NCBI RefSeq assembly: GCF_020532675.1
Contig: NZ_JAJAVE010000002.1
Location: forward strand, 1 to 64,000
Origin: Methylobacillus gramineus
GTDB lineage: Bacteria > Pseudomonadota > Gammaproteobacteria > Burkholderiales > Methylophilaceae
Reading direction: 5' to 3'
DNA: 64,000 bases
Below are positions 19,178 to 27,886 of this stretch, one piece after another. The position numbers and the translations under genes are program-made. Within the stretch, counting starts at the first letter, position 1; each line of letters begins with the position of its first letter. Below the pieces are notes generated by a model that saw only the letters and a program-made list of their open reading frames with translations, was not told the DNA's origin and did not search any database.

Positions 19178-20383
19178 ATGCCGACATTCAACTACAAGGC
19201 AGTGGATCAAGTCGGTAAATCTGCACAAGGGCAGATTGATGCCCTGAATGAAATTGACCTGGAGTTACGTCTCAAGCGTATCGGGCTGGATTTGATTACT
19301 TTCCGGCCGGCCCCCAAAACGCATTCTATCTTTACGCGCAAGAAGGTGAGCCTGCAGGATCTGGTGATTTTTTGCTTTCAGCTGGAGCAGTTGAGCAGTG
19401 CCGGGGTACCGTTGCTCGAGGGCTTGGTCGATTTGCGTGACAGCACGACCAACCTGCATTTCCAGAAGGTGATTGGCTCGCTGGTGTCATCGGTTGAAGG
19501 TGGCAAGATGCTCTCACAGGCACTGGCAGAACATCCGCTGGTGTTTAATCGGGTATTTATCAGCCTGATACGCGCTGGTGAGCAGACAGGCCGTCTTCCC
19601 GATATCTTTCAGCATCTGGCCAGTACCTTGAAATGGCAGGATGAGTTGATTGCCCAGACCCGCAAGTTACTCGCCTACCCTGCATTTGTGCTGGTGGTGG
19701 TGCTATCTGCCGTGGTGTTTCTGATGACGTATCTGGTGCCACAGATGGTGTCTTTTCTTACCAACATGGGGCAACAATTACCCTTGCAGACGCGGATACT
19801 GATTGCGGTGTCCAATGCTGTGGTCAATTACTGGTGGCTGATGATCTCCTTACCCTTGATCCTGTTTGCCGGGCTGGCGATAGCCATCAAGAACAGCCCG
19901 GAAATGCGTTACCGGTTCGATATGCTCAAGCTCAAGTTGCCCGTCACCGGGGATATCCTGAATAAAATCATCATGGCGCGGTTTTCCCGCTATTTCGCAT
20001 TGATGTACCAGACCGGCATCCCGGTACTGGATGGGATGCGGAATTGCGAAGAGATTGTGGATAACCGTGTGGTCGCAGATGCATTGAATCGTGCCTGGCA
20101 ACAAATCAATGCGGGCGATAGCATGAGTGAGAGTTTTCGCAATGCGGGATTGTTTCCACCCCTGGTTGTGCGCATGATCCGAGTGGGAGAAAGTACGGGC
20201 GCACTGGATAAATCCCTGCTGAACATCAGTTATTTTTATGATCGGGATGTGAATGAGTCGGTCGAGAAAATGTTGAAGATCATAGAACCGGCATTGACCG
20301 TATTTTTAGGTGGCATTCTGGCCTTGATAATGTTTTCAGTGCTCGGTCCGGTGTACGATTCGTTTAGTCAACTTAAACTCTAG
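19178..20383 (+). CDS. mshG: MshG/GspF-type inner-membrane platform protein
   Basis: The polytopic platform protein couples the assembly ATPase to pilin extraction from the inner membrane. The 401 residues begin MPTFNYKAVDQVGK and contain two GspF domains (about 65-190 and 270-395) with LEQLSSAGVPLLEGL and FALMYQTGIPVLDGM. Each is followed by hydrophobic helices, including FVLVVVLSAVVFLMTYLVP and the C-terminal FLGGILALIMFSVLGPVY. The length and repeat are normal for the family. It sits seven bases after mshE, as in other pilus loci. Confidence 0.93.
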   Translation: MPTFNYKAVDQVGKSAQGQIDALNEIDLELRLKRIGLDLITFRPAPKTHSIFTRKKVSLQDLVIFCFQLEQLSSAGVPLLEGLVDLRDSTTNLHFQKVIGSLVSSVEGGKMLSQALAEHPLVFNRVFISLIRAGEQTGRLPDIFQHLASTLKWQDELIAQTRKLLAYPAFVLVVVLSAVVFLMTYLVPQMVSFLTNMGQQLPLQTRILIAVSNAVVNYWWLMISLPLILFAGLAIAIKNSPEMRYRFDMLKLKLPVTGDILNKIIMARFSRYFALMYQTGIPVLDGMRNCEEIVDNRVVADALNRAWQQINAGDSMSESFRNAGLFPPLVVRMIRVGESTGALDKSLLNISYFYDRDVNESVEKMLKIIEPALTVFLGGILALIMFSVLGPVYDSFSQLKL

Positions 20384-20399
20384 CGCCTGTTCATCATTC

Positions 20400-21980
20400 A
20401 TGTTCGAGAGAATCATCCTTTGTGCCAGCCATGACCGCCTCACTGCAGGGCGCTGGAGTTTTGGTCGCTTGCGCAATTACGAGCTGTTCAATAATGATGC
20501 GCAAGGCCAGCAGGCGTTTGCCCATTTTCTCCAGCGTTACGCGTATGCGCCGATTTATTTGCTGGCGGATGCACAAGAAGAAGACTTTCATCTAGAGACC
20601 TTGCCGCATACCACAGGCAAGGCTCGCCAGGAGATGTTGCAGCGCAAGCTGAACCAGGTGTATCGCGGTGCTGATTTCCGTACTGCCCAGTTCGTCAATC
20701 GGGAGCGGGATAAACGCAAGGATGACCGATTTCTGTTTGTGGCGCTGACCAACGGGGATTTCCTGCAGCCATGGCTTGAAGTTATTGGCGCGCAGCAAGC
20801 TCCACTGGCGGGCATTTACAGCCTGTCCATGCTCAGCCAGGTTTTCTTGCGCAAGATGAACATCACGGCCCCCAATATTCTGTTGAGTGAGCATCTGGCA
20901 TCTGGGCTGCGGCAAAGTTTTCTGCATGAAGGTAAGTTACGCATCAGCCGGTTGGTACATATACCCCCTGAGGCCTACGAGCAGTTCGCTTATTTTCATT
21001 TGGTTGAAACAGATAAAGCGCGTCTTTATCTGTTGAGCCAGCGTTTGATTGCACGGGACACGGCCTTGCAAGTGGTTCTGCTCACAATTGATGAAAATGC
21101 GGAACAGATTTGCCGTAACATTGAGCAAGAGCAAGGCCTGAAGTGCCAGGCAGTCAAGCTGACTGAGGTGGCGCGCCGCTATGGATTACCCTCGCATCTG
21201 ATTGAACATGTGCCAGAGTTGTTGCATATGCATTTGCTGGCACGGGGCAATAGGCCAGACAATCTTGCGCCTGACCCGCTCATCAAGACCTACAAGCTGG
21301 AATTATTGCGCAAGAGCATGATGGCAGTGGCGCTATTGATTGCTCTGCTGGGTTTACTGCTGACTATTTTCTATTTACACCAATCGATTGGTGAAGCACA
21401 TGAAATTCAGCAGGCGATGGCAATAACCAGCGAGCAGGAGCAACGGTATAACGAGGTTGCCAATGACTTTCCGGTGACACCGCTGCCTGGCATGGATCTG
21501 CAAGTGGCAGCCGAGGTACGCGATGCTATCCAGCGGCAGGAGGGTTCACCACAGCATATGATGCATGTATTGAGTCGTACTCTGGAGAGCATGCCCAATA
21601 TTCAGCTCAACCGTTTGCGTTGGGTGCTGAGCAATGATCTGGCCATCAAGGACGAAGAAGGTTCGGCTACCCAGCCAGTCACCGTAGCTAACGCCACGGT
21701 GTTTACCCCACAGCAAAACGTGCTCTACCAGGTGGGGTTTGTGTCTGGGGAAATTCGCGGATTCACGGGTAATTATCGGGCGGCATTGGACACTGTCCAT
21801 CGATTGGCAGAAATGCTCAAAGCGAACAATGCGGTGGCTGACGTGGTGATTCTGCAACAACCTGTGAATGTGAGTTCATATACCAGCTTGCAAGGCAGTA
21901 CTACGGATGAGCGCACTGCCCAGCGCCAGGCGGCCATATTCAAAATCAAGCTCGTGCTAAAACCGGAAGTGCCAGCATGA
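20400..21980 (+). CDS. GspL/PilM-PilN-like fusion assembly protein
   Basis: No close family can be named with certainty. The 526 residues have a long cytoplasmic N-terminal part (1-300) that may be a divergent actin-like PilM/MshI fold, one transmembrane helix at about 306-327 (MMAVALLIALLGLLLTIFYL), and a 200-residue periplasmic part with a PilN-like helix then alpha/beta domain (VLSRTLESMPNIQLNRLRW). The topology is that of GspL or a PilM-PilN fusion. It lies between mshG and a PilO-like gene and overlaps the latter by four bases (ATGA). A role in the inner-membrane alignment complex is inferred from position and topology. Confidence 0.7.
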   Translation: MFERIILCASHDRLTAGRWSFGRLRNYELFNNDAQGQQAFAHFLQRYAYAPIYLLADAQEEDFHLETLPHTTGKARQEMLQRKLNQVYRGADFRTAQFVNRERDKRKDDRFLFVALTNGDFLQPWLEVIGAQQAPLAGIYSLSMLSQVFLRKMNITAPNILLSEHLASGLRQSFLHEGKLRISRLVHIPPEAYEQFAYFHLVETDKARLYLLSQRLIARDTALQVVLLTIDENAEQICRNIEQEQGLKCQAVKLTEVARRYGLPSHLIEHVPELLHMHLLARGNRPDNLAPDPLIKTYKLELLRKSMMAVALLIALLGLLLTIFYLHQSIGEAHEIQQAMAITSEQEQRYNEVANDFPVTPLPGMDLQVAAEVRDAIQRQEGSPQHMMHVLSRTLESMPNIQLNRLRWVLSNDLAIKDEEGSATQPVTVANATVFTPQQNVLYQVGFVSGEIRGFTGNYRAALDTVHRLAEMLKANNAVADVVILQQPVNVSSYTSLQGSTTDERTAQRQAAIFKIKLVLKPEVPA

Positions 21981-22591
21981 AGTTGACCACGCAAGACTGG
22001 CGCCGATTGAGTGTTCCGTTGATAGCACTATTGCTGGCACTCGTGTTTGCGGTATTGATTGTCAGTTTTGCCCAGGCGTATCGAGACGAAACCAGCCAGA
22101 GGCTGCAACAACAGCAAAGCCAGCTGATGCAAGCGCGGGCACGTTTGCAGTCATCAGGACAGGAGCGCGAAAATATCATTCGTTACCTGCCGGTGTATCA
22201 GCGCCTGATCAACCAAGGGTTTATAGGCGAAGAGCGACGTATCGAGTGGGTCGATGCCTTGCGCAATATCCATCAACAAGAGCGCATGTTTGGCATCAAG
22301 TACAGCATTGGTGCACAAGAGCTTTTTAAACCAGTCTTTATCAGTCATCTCGGACCATTCAGCCTGTATCGCTCGATCATGAAGTTGGAGTTGCCACTGC
22401 TGCACGAAGGGGATTTGCTGGTCTTGCTGGATTCACTCAAACGTCAACAAGCAACGCCTTTTCTGGTGCGGGAATGCACCATCAAGCGTACAGGTACAGT
22501 CAGTGCCACCATCTTGACGCCTGTAGTGACTGCAGAGTGCGAGCTTGACTGGCTGACACTGCATGAGTCCACCTTGGGAGCTACACCATGA
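21977..22591 (+). CDS. PilO/MshJ-like inner-membrane alignment protein
   Basis: The 204-residue protein has a short cytoplasmic N-terminus, one transmembrane helix at about 12-33, a coiled coil at 36-60 (SQRLQQQQSQLMQARARLQS) and a periplasmic domain that could be the ferredoxin-like fold of PilO/GspM (LVLLDSLKRQQATPFLVREC). The sequence is divergent, so the assignment rests on topology, size and its place after the PilM/N-like gene. It overlaps its neighbours by four bases on both sides (ATGA at each end), a sign of tight translational coupling. Confidence 0.65.
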   Translation: MKLTTQDWRRLSVPLIALLLALVFAVLIVSFAQAYRDETSQRLQQQQSQLMQARARLQSSGQERENIIRYLPVYQRLINQGFIGEERRIEWVDALRNIHQQERMFGIKYSIGAQELFKPVFISHLGPFSLYRSIMKLELPLLHEGDLLVLLDSLKRQQATPFLVRECTIKRTGTVSATILTPVVTAECELDWLTLHESTLGATP

Positions 22592-23079
22592 AGCATCTGC
22601 TATGGGTATTACTGCTGGTGGCACATAGTGTAATAGCGGCAGAAGATGTTGGCCGCTTGTTTACCACCCCAGCAGAACGAGACGCTCTTGATAGGTTGAG
22701 ACAAAATACCCGCGGCCAGATGCTGGAGCAAATACCCACTCCGGAAGTAACGGAGACAACACCAGCCGTATCTGCTGCGCAGAGGATTTCAGTACAGGGA
22801 TTTGTTCGGCGCAGCGATGGCAACAAAAGCACAGTATGGATCAACCACCAGCCACTGCAAGAAAACTCGGAGAGTGGCAGCGTACGGATAGGCAAACTCA
22901 CCACTGGCAAAAACACGGTCTCCATTACCCTGCCAGATCAGGGACGCAGCATTTCATTGAAAGCAGGTCAGTCATATGACCCTGCCAGCGGTGGAATTAT
23001 CGAAAACAATGTCCATGCTCAGCCTGCCCAGGAAAACTCAGCACGCGTGAATGGTGCTGAAGAGGGCACTATCAGGTAG
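22588..23079 (+). CDS. MshK-like exported protein
   Basis: The 163 residues begin with a clear signal peptide (KHLLWVLLLVAHSVIAA, cleavage after about residue 18). Next comes GRLFTTPAERDALDRLRQ, a segment seen in MshK-type pilus accessory proteins, then a small beta-rich domain (VQGFVRRSDGNKSTVWIN) like that of PilP/GspC homology regions. It would be periplasmic and could link the inner-membrane complex to the secretin. It overlaps the preceding gene by four bases. The family name is given with moderate confidence. Confidence 0.62.
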   Translation: MKHLLWVLLLVAHSVIAAEDVGRLFTTPAERDALDRLRQNTRGQMLEQIPTPEVTETTPAVSAAQRISVQGFVRRSDGNKSTVWINHQPLQENSESGSVRIGKLTTGKNTVSITLPDQGRSISLKAGQSYDPASGGIIENNVHAQPAQENSARVNGAEEGTIR

Positions 23080-23090
23080 ATGATCTCAAG

Positions 23091-24950
23091 ATGCTAAGGC
23101 GGGAGGCACACAATTCATTCAGCTTTCCTTACCAACAAGGGGCTGCGCTTCTTTTATTGATTTTTATAATAAGCATGGCAGCACTTACTTATTTGCTTAA
23201 CTCTCTTAATACGCCCTCATTAAAGGCGCGCCAGGCTGAAAAATCTGACTATATCCTGAGCAATGCCCGTGAGGCTTTATTGGCATACACCTTGGGTCGA
23301 ATAGGGACTGGTGAATGGCCGGGCGGCATGCCTATACCTGATTATCTGGCGGAAACACCGCCAGTTTATGATGGAGAGCCTGATGGCGGATGTATGAATG
23401 CCAGTAAGCCGAATGGTTTGCCACTGATTAATAATGGCCAGAATATGCGCTGCTTGGGGCGTTTGCCTTGGCGTAGACTTGCTATGTTGACTAGCAGTTC
23501 AAGTCAGCAAGATAGTATGGGCGAAATGCCCTGGTATGCTGTTTCTGCTAATTTGGTGGATGGTTCATGCATGATGGTCAATCCTGGGATGTTGAGAATG
23601 AAATACCAGGGATATGTGTGTAATCCTTCAGGAGCCAACCTTGCACACCCATGGCTCACAGTCCGTGACGAGCGAGGTAATGTGGTGAGTGACCGGGTTG
23701 CATTCATCGTGATATTGCCAGGGCCACCACTAGGCAGTCAGTATCGCTCTGACATGCTTGCAGCCGAGGTGACAAATTATCTGGATACACTAGTAGTGCC
23801 TGATAACTGTGTTAAACCTTGTGTGCCTGGTACTTATAGCAATGCCAATCTCGATAATGACTACATTATTCCTGGGGCGACGCAGATAGGGATGGCAAAT
23901 GACAGGTTACTGTATGTGACCATTGATCAACTGATGCCTTTGTTAGAAAAGCGAGTAGTGCTGGAGGTTAAGAAGGCATTAGATTATCCGCGTATTTATG
24001 GCATTGCTTATAGACCATGGTTGTTGCCTTTTAGAAGTCCAGAAGTTCTTGCAAACTTTACTTGGATTGATGGTGAGTATAGTTCTAAAGGTTTGGTGCC
24101 GTTTGTGATTTGTGACACCAGTGGCTCACAAAAAAATTGTAATCCCAATCAATTGTATCGATTGCGCTTGATTTTAAGATATCCAGAATTGAAGGAACAT
24201 TCTGGAACACTTAGTGGAATGACATTAGAGGGACTCTTGGAATATCTCAATTATTTTGAAGATAAGAAAGATAAATGTACAAAAATTGATGTCACGATAG
24301 CGAGTTCTAACAATCCTAACTTTCGATGTGACGATACACTGGATACTAATTTGCCTCATGGAGTAACCGAACGGGTAGTGAAAATTAATATACCTAGTAT
24401 GGTTAAGCAACAAAGTTATTTCGTATTAAATAATACAACGCATGCTCAGCGTATTTTTCTAACAAAATATGGTGCTTTAAAAAAAGTGCTAACAATTGAA
24501 GACTATGATGGTATCAATCTTGTTGGGGAGGCACACTTAGACTCTATAGCTTCAACGAGCATGGAATCATTACTGGCTACGCAAATTCAGTATCCCATAC
24601 TTCCTGCCTGGTATAAAGAAAACGAATGGTATCGATATATCTATGCTGCGCTTGCGCCTGCTTATCAACCAGGTGCAAGTCGCTCCTGCACCGAAGGGTG
24701 CTTGCAAGTGGTAGTTAATGGACAGATCAAGGCGGATAAGTTGCCACTGATTGTGATGAGTGCAGGCGTCGAACTGAACCAGACATTATTGAAATCAGGC
24801 GCGCAATTTAATGTGAGCAATCCGGCCCAGCAAAGAGATAGTGCTAACTTGCAAGACTATTTTGACAGTACAAATAACATCTCTGAAAGTCTGGTGTTTG
24901 ATCAACAATGGCCACTTACTTCTATGTTTAATGATCAGGTGGTGTGGTAA
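23091..24950 (+). CDS. Very large pilin-like protein, 619 residues
   Basis: The N-terminus, YQQG then AALLLLIFIISMAALTYLL (residues 14-36), looks like a PilX/GspK-type prepilin: a short basic leader, cleavage after Gly17, then a hydrophobic helix. The mature protein would carry a globular domain of about 570 residues, far larger than usual pseudopilins. Segments such as NAREALLAYTLGRIGTGEWP and CLGRLPWRRL parallel the next gene (SDALIGFVVLNGRLPCPA, GFLPWRTLHV), so the two share an architecture. Several cysteines could form disulphides. The central part (about 24000-24600) is clearly more AT-rich than the operon. A tip protein, adhesin or secreted-substrate binder is possible, but the function is unknown. 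Confidence 0.72.
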   Translation: MLRREAHNSFSFPYQQGAALLLLIFIISMAALTYLLNSLNTPSLKARQAEKSDYILSNAREALLAYTLGRIGTGEWPGGMPIPDYLAETPPVYDGEPDGGCMNASKPNGLPLINNGQNMRCLGRLPWRRLAMLTSSSSQQDSMGEMPWYAVSANLVDGSCMMVNPGMLRMKYQGYVCNPSGANLAHPWLTVRDERGNVVSDRVAFIVILPGPPLGSQYRSDMLAAEVTNYLDTLVVPDNCVKPCVPGTYSNANLDNDYIIPGATQIGMANDRLLYVTIDQLMPLLEKRVVLEVKKALDYPRIYGIAYRPWLLPFRSPEVLANFTWIDGEYSSKGLVPFVICDTSGSQKNCNPNQLYRLRLILRYPELKEHSGTLSGMTLEGLLEYLNYFEDKKDKCTKIDVTIASSNNPNFRCDDTLDTNLPHGVTERVVKINIPSMVKQQSYFVLNNTTHAQRIFLTKYGALKKVLTIEDYDGINLVGEAHLDSIASTSMESLLATQIQYPILPAWYKENEWYRYIYAALAPAYQPGASRSCTEGCLQVVVNGQIKADKLPLIVMSAGVELNQTLLKSGAQFNVSNPAQQRDSANLQDYFDSTNNISESLVFDQQWPLTSMFNDQVVW

Positions 24951-25603
24951 TGAGCCGGCATCAGGGGTTTACCTTAGTGGAAATGGCAGTCGTGCTGGTG
25001 ATATTTGGATTAATCATAGGTGCTTTGCTGATTCCCATGAGTGCTCAACGTGATATTCAGTACATAGAGTCTAATCGGGATAAATTGAAAACGATTAGTG
25101 ATGCTCTGATTGGCTTTGTGGTGTTGAATGGTCGCTTACCTTGTCCTGCCATATCTGCCGATGTTTCTCTAGCGAACGGTGGAGTAGAAGATTGTTCAAG
25201 CAGCACTCAAGGGCTTGAAGGGTTCCTACCTTGGCGCACCCTCCATGTTGATTTTAGTGATGCATGGCGCCGAGCCTGGCGTTATCGAGTAGATCAAGGG
25301 TTTACCAATGTTATTAGTTTCAGCACCAATATGCTGGCATCGCCAACTACTCCCTCGTTATTTGTCGATGCACTGGATCTGCAAGATGCCAATGGGAATA
25401 GCCTATTATCAACATCTTCCCCAGAAAGGCCATTGGCAATAGTCTTTTCCACTGGTAAAAATCTATTGGCCGATGAGCGGAATGGAGTTACAGACAGTAT
25501 TTATCAAGTTAGCGATTTCTCACCTACGTATGATGACATGTTGATCTGGATTGCCCGCCCGGTATTGCTGAATAAACTCGTTTCGGCGGGAAGATTACCT
25601 TAA
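24950..25603 (+). CDS. Type IV prepilin-like protein
   Basis: The 217-residue protein has a classical prepilin N-terminus, MSRHQG then FTLVEMAVVLVIFGLIIG, with Glu5 of the mature form. It therefore needs a prepilin peptidase encoded elsewhere. The globular part contains NGRLPCPA and LPWRTLHVDFSDAWRRAWRY, a pattern seen in minor pilins. The ATG at 24950 overlaps the preceding stop (TAATG) and is preferred to the GTG at 24944. It may be a minor pilin or pseudopilin. Its start and end are both coupled to neighbours by one-base overlaps. Confidence 0.83.
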   Translation: MSRHQGFTLVEMAVVLVIFGLIIGALLIPMSAQRDIQYIESNRDKLKTISDALIGFVVLNGRLPCPAISADVSLANGGVEDCSSSTQGLEGFLPWRTLHVDFSDAWRRAWRYRVDQGFTNVISFSTNMLASPTTPSLFVDALDLQDANGNSLLSTSSPERPLAIVFSTGKNLLADERNGVTDSIYQVSDFSPTYDDMLIWIARPVLLNKLVSAGRLP

Positions 25604-26349
25604 TGAACGACAATCAACTCTTACGCTACAGCCGTCATATTCTATTGCCCCAAATCAGTTACGAGGGTCAGGAGCAGCTGGTCAACAGTCATGCATTGAT
25701 CATCGGTGCTGGTGGTTTGGGCTCGCCAGTGGCGCTTTATCTGGCCGCGGGAGGGGTGGGGATATTAACTATCTGTGACTTTGATGAGGTGGATCTCACC
25801 AATTTACAGCGTCAGATTATTCACAGCACACAATCGGTTGGTATCAATAAGGCGCTTTCAGCGCAGCATACTATTGCCGCGATCAATCCTGAAGTCAGTG
25901 TGCGGCCCGTTCAGGAAAAAATAACCGAGGACTCTTTACGAGCATTGGTGGAGGCCGCCGATGTCGTGATTGACTGCACTGATAATTTCACGATTCGGTA
26001 TGCGGTGAATCAGGTATGTGTGGATTTGCGTAAACCGTTGGTGTCAGGCGCTGCGATTGGGTTTGAGGGGCAGGTGACGGTGTTTGATATGCGGCATGAG
26101 GATAGCCCATGTTATCACTGCCTGTTTCCTAACCTGGGTGGTGATGAAGGTCTGCGCTGTGCAGAGAATGGGGTGTTTGCACCGCTGGTGGGTATGATAG
26201 GCACTACGCAGGCGGCCGAGGCAATGAAGCTGTTGCTGGGTCTTGGGAAAAGTTTGCAGGGGCGCTTGCTATTGCTGGATGTACAAACCATGGACTGGCG
26301 TACGCTTAAATTAAGCAAGGATCCTGCTTGCCCGGTCTGCCATCCATAA
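25603..26349 (+). CDS. moeB: MoeB/ThiF-type sulfur-carrier adenylyltransferase
   Basis: MoeB adenylates the C-terminal glycine of MoaD (molybdopterin) or, in some species, ThiS. The 248 residues show the E1-like fold: RYSRHILLPQI, the nucleotide loop IIGAGGLGSP at about 34-43, the FDEVDLTNLQRQ segment, DCTDNF, and the zinc cysteines CYHC and CPVC. There is no C-terminal rhodanese domain. MoeB and ThiF cannot be separated by sequence alone. It starts on the stop codon of the prepilin gene (TAATG), so it is transcribed with the pilus-like operon although its metabolic role seems unrelated. Confidence 0.92.
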   Translation: MNDNQLLRYSRHILLPQISYEGQEQLVNSHALIIGAGGLGSPVALYLAAGGVGILTICDFDEVDLTNLQRQIIHSTQSVGINKALSAQHTIAAINPEVSVRPVQEKITEDSLRALVEAADVVIDCTDNFTIRYAVNQVCVDLRKPLVSGAAIGFEGQVTVFDMRHEDSPCYHCLFPNLGGDEGLRCAENGVFAPLVGMIGTTQAAEAMKLLLGLGKSLQGRLLLLDVQTMDWRTLKLSKDPACPVCHP

Positions 26350-26350
26350 A

Positions 26351-26373
26351 AAAGGGAGCCTAGGCTCCCTTTA
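26351..26373. terminator. Bidirectional terminator between moeB and qmcA
   Basis: AAAGGGAGCC (26351-26360) pairs with GGCTCCCTTT (26363-26372) in an almost perfect palindrome, with A-rich and T-rich flanks on both sides. It serves the convergent genes moeB (plus) and the SPFH gene (minus). Confidence 0.85.
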
Positions 26374-26389
26374 GCATTTTCTGGCGTCG

Positions 26390-27235
26390 TTACTTACTGC
26401 TACCTACCAATGCTTTGACCGCACTGACAATATCGCCAGGCATCACGACTATCTTGCTATTGCTGGAGCTGGACATTTTCTGCAAGGCCTGAATATAACG
26501 GTCGCCCAGCAGGAAGGTGGCGGAGGTATCGTTTTGCTTTACTGCCTCCGCAATCATACGGATGGATTCAGCGGAGGCTTCTGCCGCCACCTTTTGCGCT
26601 TCTGCATCTTTTCTTGCTGCTTCCAGTCGGGCCTCGGCATTGAGGATCAGCGACTGTTTATCGCCCTCGGCTCTGGTGACCACGGCTACCCGTTCACGTT
26701 CGGCAGAAGCTTGTTGTTCCATGGCATGCTGCATATTGGCTGATGGTTTAATGTCCTGGATTTCCACTGATTTGACGGTTAATCCCCAGTCGGACGCTTC
26801 ATCGGCAATTGCAGTTTTCAGCTCTGACTTGATGCGTTCGCGCGAGGTCAGCGCTTCGTTCAGGTCCATGCCACCTATGATGGAGCGCAGGTTGGTCTGT
26901 ACCATGTTGCGCATGGCCTCACGGAAATCCTCAATGCCGTAGACAGCTCGCTCAATGTTGGTGACTTTGATAAATGCCAGTGCATTGGCAAGGATGACGG
27001 CGTTATCCTTGGTAATGACATCCTGCTCAGGCACATCAAGGATGATGTCCTTGGTGGTGACCTTATAAGTCACTTTGCTGAAGATCGGGTTGATGATGTG
27101 CAGGCCAGGGGTAATGACGGCATTGAATTTCCCCAGTCTTTCCACCACCCACTCCTCACCTTGCGGCACGATACGTATGCCTTTCCAGGCCAGCACAGCG
27201 GCGGCGGCAATTAATACAAAAGCAAATTCAAACAT
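26390..27235 (-). CDS. qmcA: SPFH/band 7 membrane protease-associated protein (QmcA/stomatin type)
   Basis: The 281 residues have one N-terminal transmembrane helix (FEFAFVLIAAAAVLAWKGI), then the SPFH domain (VPQGEEWVVERLGKFNAVIT, GLHIINPIF, DVPEQDVITKDN) and a C-terminal coiled-coil rich in Ala, Glu and Lys (about 170-225). Proteins of this type form large rings in the inner membrane and often modulate FtsH or NfeD-like partners. It follows the nfeD-like gene by 20 bases on the minus strand, the classic stomatin/NfeD pair. Confidence 0.92.
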   Translation of the reverse strand: MFEFAFVLIAAAAVLAWKGIRIVPQGEEWVVERLGKFNAVITPGLHIINPIFSKVTYKVTTKDIILDVPEQDVITKDNAVILANALAFIKVTNIERAVYGIEDFREAMRNMVQTNLRSIIGGMDLNEALTSRERIKSELKTAIADEASDWGLTVKSVEIQDIKPSANMQHAMEQQASAERERVAVVTRAEGDKQSLILNAEARLEAARKDAEAQKVAAEASAESIRMIAEAVKQNDTSATFLLGDRYIQALQKMSSSSNSKIVVMPGDIVSAVKALVGSSK

Positions 27236-27255
27236 GGTGTCTCCTCGTTGTAGAT

Positions 27256-27702
27256 TCAGGTTTTGCTTGTGACGCGCAGTCGATTGCCTTCCACCGCCAC
27301 CACGATGGCATCAGCGCCTGCTTCGATTTCTTCATTGGCAATAGCAACCCAATCCCGGCTGCCCAATACGCCCTGCGCAAATTCTATGCGGCCATTCTGC
27401 TTACTGCTGACCGCCTGGGTGATGGTGCCGATGCGACCGATCTCATCACCGCGTGATTGGCCGATGTTGGAGTCAGTGGTTTCTTTTTTGTAAAACTGCC
27501 TCCAGAGGATAAGCGAGCCTAATGCCAGCACAGTGAATATCAACAGCTGCCATGCAATATCAATCGCCGGAAAAATATAAGCCAGCAGGCTCAAACAGAG
27601 TGCGGCAATACCAAACCAGAGGATATATAGAGTTCCAGAAAGCATTTCCAACGCAATCAAGATTAATCCAAGAATACCCCAAGCCCAGATTGGTTCCAGC
27701 AT
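27256..27702 (-). CDS. NfeD-like membrane protein
   Basis: This 148-residue short NfeD has two or three N-terminal membrane helices (WAWGILGLILIALEMLSGTL, then two close hydrophobic stretches to about residue 65) and a C-terminal OB-fold (GRIGTITQAVSSKQNGRIEF ... GADAIVVAVEGNRLRVT). It lacks the ClpP-like protease domain of long NfeD proteins. It is the first gene of the pair with qmcA, and the two probably act together in membrane quality control. The latter is inferred from family knowledge. Confidence 0.9.
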   Translation of the reverse strand: MLEPIWAWGILGLILIALEMLSGTLYILWFGIAALCLSLLAYIFPAIDIAWQLLIFTVLALGSLILWRQFYKKETTDSNIGQSRGDEIGRIGTITQAVSSKQNGRIEFAQGVLGSRDWVAIANEEIEAGADAIVVAVEGNRLRVTSKT

Positions 27703-27886
27703 ATGACGACCTCATTTAAAGAGATGCTTATCCTAACAGAAACTTTAGCTGCAAATCAGTGTCGGGTAAGTGGGGGGAATTTTTAAGCACGAAGCGTGTG
27801 GCATACATGACAGCATGCTGCCATCAGCAGGTATGAAAATGCCTATTGAGTAGCTTAAGTCATATTCATTAATTCAAGGAGGTCGT

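Noticed and set aside
27800-27820. Sigma-54 promoter before the first PEP-CTERM gene
   Set aside because: GG and GC elements are present but separated by 11 bases instead of the required 10, and the flanking bases do not match.
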